From Adiantum capillus-veneris (taxonomy: Eukaryota > Streptophyta > Polypodiopsida > Polypodiales > Pteridaceae), in the NCBI GenBank assembly GCA_014529385.2, contig CM043955.1:136534108-136598107 (forward strand): DNA of 64,000 nucleotides, in the 5' to 3' direction. Positions 61,666 through 64,000 of the stretch are shown piece by piece; positions within the stretch are counted from its first letter, which is position 1, and each line of letters starts with the position of its first letter. Under the pieces are notes generated by a model. It was given only the letters and a program-made list of their open reading frames with translations, made no database searches and was not told the DNA's origin. The translations under genes and the position numbers were made by a program.

Positions 61666-61677
61666 TGGTATTAGAGC
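61666..61677 (+). other. Primer-binding site of the X-type LTR
   Basis: TGGTATTAGAGC, one mismatch from the tRNA-iMet type. Confidence 0.7.
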
Positions 61678-62219
61678 TTTGACAGTGTTCTGTATCACTC
61701 AAGCAAAGAACCACATAATTTCTTTTGCTTGTTGCAGTCGCACGTAACCTAAGTACACTTGGGCGTGTCGATTCCTAATCGTGTTTTTGAAGAGTGACAG
61801 GAAACCCAAGAAAGAAGGGCTTGTCCAGCCTCCCCTTGTTTCTCTTTTCACTCATTGAGAGCGGACCGTGCACTTAGCGGCTGGCCAATCGACGTGAGGT
61901 GGGAAAAAGCAACCTTGGTGTGCGCGCAAGGCTGCCAAGGGGTGCGCCCGCAAAAAAGAGAAGAGCTTGGGTAAGAGAAGATCCTTCTCTAACACAGATT
62001 GCAAGCTAAAGAAGAACCTCAAGAACCTCAAGACTCCAGAACCTCAAGAACTCAAGAAACCAAGAACCCAAGACCCACAAGGACCCAAGTTCCTTGTGAA
62101 CTTAAGAACCCAAGACTTTAGTGTATGGTCATCACCTGAAGCGGAATGGATACTTCGCATGGAGATGATGAGCATGGGAGTGGCGAAGAAGAATTTTCCC
62201 CACTAGGAGGTTTTTGTGA
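61678..62219. other. Leader-like sequence, no gene
   Basis: Follows the PBS. An A/C-rich AAGAACCTCAAGAACC repeat lies at 62010-62110. No gag recognised. Confidence 0.4.
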
Positions 62220-62805
62220 CCCTCCCCCTTGCTGAGAGGTTCTATGTCGACAACGATGACGGGGTCTATGTCCACTACAATGATGTCGACGACGAGGTGC
62301 TGATGGGTCTATGTCGACGACGTTGATGACGATGACGAGGTACCGACGGGTCTATGTCTACGACGGGGTACTGATGGGTCTCTGTCAACGGCGATGATGT
62401 CGATGATGGGGTACTGTTAGAGTCTATGTCGACGACGATGATGACGATGACGATGACGATGACGAGATACGGAGGGGTCTATGTCGACAACGAGAATCTA
62501 TGGATCCTTATGCCGAGCCAAAGCACAAGGGGTACTAGGTGCTGGGGTTTTGTGTCGACGACGACGACGGGTCTATGGCTGAATGCTGAAAACTGTTCTG
62601 TTGACTTGGCCGCGATGGAACGACCAACTGCGAGACGAGGGAAGGGCTGATCTGCTGGGGGTGCTGCGGCAGGAAGCCGGGAAAGGCAAAAACGTTGGCT
62701 GTCTTGGCTGAAAACGCTGATGGAGAAGAAGGCTGAAAACGCTCTTATAATCTTTGACATCCGTCCGTTTTCCAGGCGGACATGCCATGTTATCATTTTG
62801 TGACA
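62220..62805 (-). repeat. Mosaic LTR with GTCGAC minisatellite
   Basis: Contains the GTCGACGACGATGATG-type array (about 62240-62575) and GCTGAAAACGC words as in the X LTR, but ends ATTTTGTGACA plus TACCCTACTCTTGAAAG, as the Z-type LTR and PPT do. Confidence 0.5.
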
Positions 62806-63086
62806 TACCCTACTCTTGAAAGAAATGTACTCGTCCTCGATTACACTTGCAAAAATCATACACAAGCCACAAACTAGTTCAATAGACACTGACTCTAAGT
62901 ACCGACGCACTAGGCGACACAAATCCAGCACTTGCACAAGACGACAATCACTGAACATCCACATCACATTCAAATAAAATCAAATCAAGATCTAGAACTG
63001 TGATCTCTCGACAACTTGTTTAGCTGTCACGTGCGCACTTCACTTGCACTACGTGGACATGCTTCTGCTATAGTCTAGCACGAGTC
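62806..63086 (-). other. Fragment like the element Z 3' region
   Basis: Parallels 47271-47470 (CTCTTGAAAG, AATCG.C..GATTAC, GACACTGACT, CATCACA words). No coding sequence. Confidence 0.5.
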
Positions 63087-64000
63087 ATTAGCTTAGGACT
63101 GAGCCTGGCACCTTTGTGAGCCTCTAGCAAGACGTGCATGTCCAGGCTGGTTATAGTTGCATTCCCTCTCTTGCACAGGACAACATTTCAGCATATAGGC
63201 ATTTTACCGCGTGTGAACCGCCCCTTAAGCCATTTTATCAATAAGTGACTTTTCATTTTCCCAATGTAGGTAGGGCAAATGGCTAAAGGACCTCTAAAAG
63301 AAATCCCTTGGGCGCTAGTGGAAGACAGAAGAGGCAGCAGTAGCAACAGAGGAACCTGCAGACTTGGGGATCGCAGGCTTGCACTTTTGTTCCAACTTAT
63401 AAAGTACTCGTCCGATGGGGCCCTGGGGACATTAGAATAAATAGAAAAAAGCCAAATCGTGTGGACATGTTGACGTGGCAGAGTTGTACGGATGCTTCCG
63501 TGTTTTTCACTGGCTGTTGATTGTAGCAGGCTACAGTCACTTTCACATGACACTTAGTTTACAGTTGGTCTTTGGTCTGGTCGGTTCACACTAGACGGAC
63601 TCCCTGGGCAGAGACACGTGGCAGGGATACGGTGGTCTAGTGGACATCGTGGCCAGGTCACCACCACCACCCAGTGGGGATAGACTTAGATGATGTTCTT
63701 TATGAGCCGTTGGTGGCTCTTGATGATTGTACATATGAGTAGTCGTTTTGGGCCAGTGGGATTATCCTGTACGTAGTCGTCTAGAGTGAGTCTAACAGAG
63801 AGCACGTCTTCACCATCCCGGCACATATGAGCCTCGACACCCCCATTGTACCTGTGAGTCCTGGGCTGGAGCTGAGTGTGCTGCCACGCCAAAGTCTGTA
63901 TCAGTCTTTGAGATAGTCGAGTCATATGTTCTGGTCTGCTGTTGTGTCTTTGTGAGCTCTGTTCATGTCTATTGTTTCCTTTCTGTTCAGTTTGTTTGAG
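63087..64000 (+). repeat. Partial X-type LTR and end of window
   Basis: 63087-63345 parallels 60620-60920 (CTGGCAC.TTTGTGAG, GTGCATGTCCA, AGTGACTT, GTAGGGCAAAT). 63400-63560 resembles U3 of the D-type LTR (CCGATGGGGCCC, TGACGTGGCA). The last 400 bp show nothing recognisable. Confidence 0.4.

Overview
This is nuclear DNA of a land plant with a large, repeat-swollen genome. The evidence is nested Ty1/copia and Ty3/gypsy LTR retrotransposons, plant telomere-type (TTTAGGG-like) motifs in LTRs, very dense (GA)n and (GT)n microsatellites, and one intron-rich plant protein-kinase gene whose first intron is about 26.4 kb. Introns of that size fit a fern or gymnosperm better than a small-genome angiosperm, but nothing here fixes the species. 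No rRNA, tRNA, CRISPR or bacterial-type operon was seen.

Layout. 1-3335: tandem array of a small LTR retroelement (- strand), two internal regions sharing LTRs. 4584-8100: decayed copia element (+). 8266-10445: decayed gypsy element (-). 11800-16916: copia element with both LTRs, PBS and PPT (+), all enzymes broken. 17350-18720: unrecognised decayed coding region (-). 19.4-28.7 kb: microsatellite-rich intergenic DNA with short duplicated segments and an orphan LINE-like ORF1 (24626-25348, -).

The host gene starts at 29282 (+). It encodes an ankyrin-repeat Raf-like kinase of the plant integrin-linked-kinase type, closest in layout to VIK. Exon 1 is 29282-29584; exons 2-6 lie at 55964-57366; the rest, including the HRD and DFG parts, is beyond the window. 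Intron 1 carries stacked insertions: a non-autonomous LTR element (30560-33000), a gag-only gypsy (33580-43090, TSD TGCGT), a 6.7-kb element with 2-kb LTRs inserted in that gag (35096-41826, TSD CGTGC), a decayed element with an unrecognised long gag-like region (about 43.1-46.7 kb), and a chromodomain-carrying gypsy (46726-53108, TSD TCTTT) inserted in the LTR of the latter. Intron 6, from 57367 to the window end, holds more LTR copies, including an inverted LTR pair.

The kinase is the only cellular gene recognised. Everything else is mobile or repetitive DNA, mostly decayed; the only functional link is that the insertions sit in the kinase introns and must be spliced out of its transcript.
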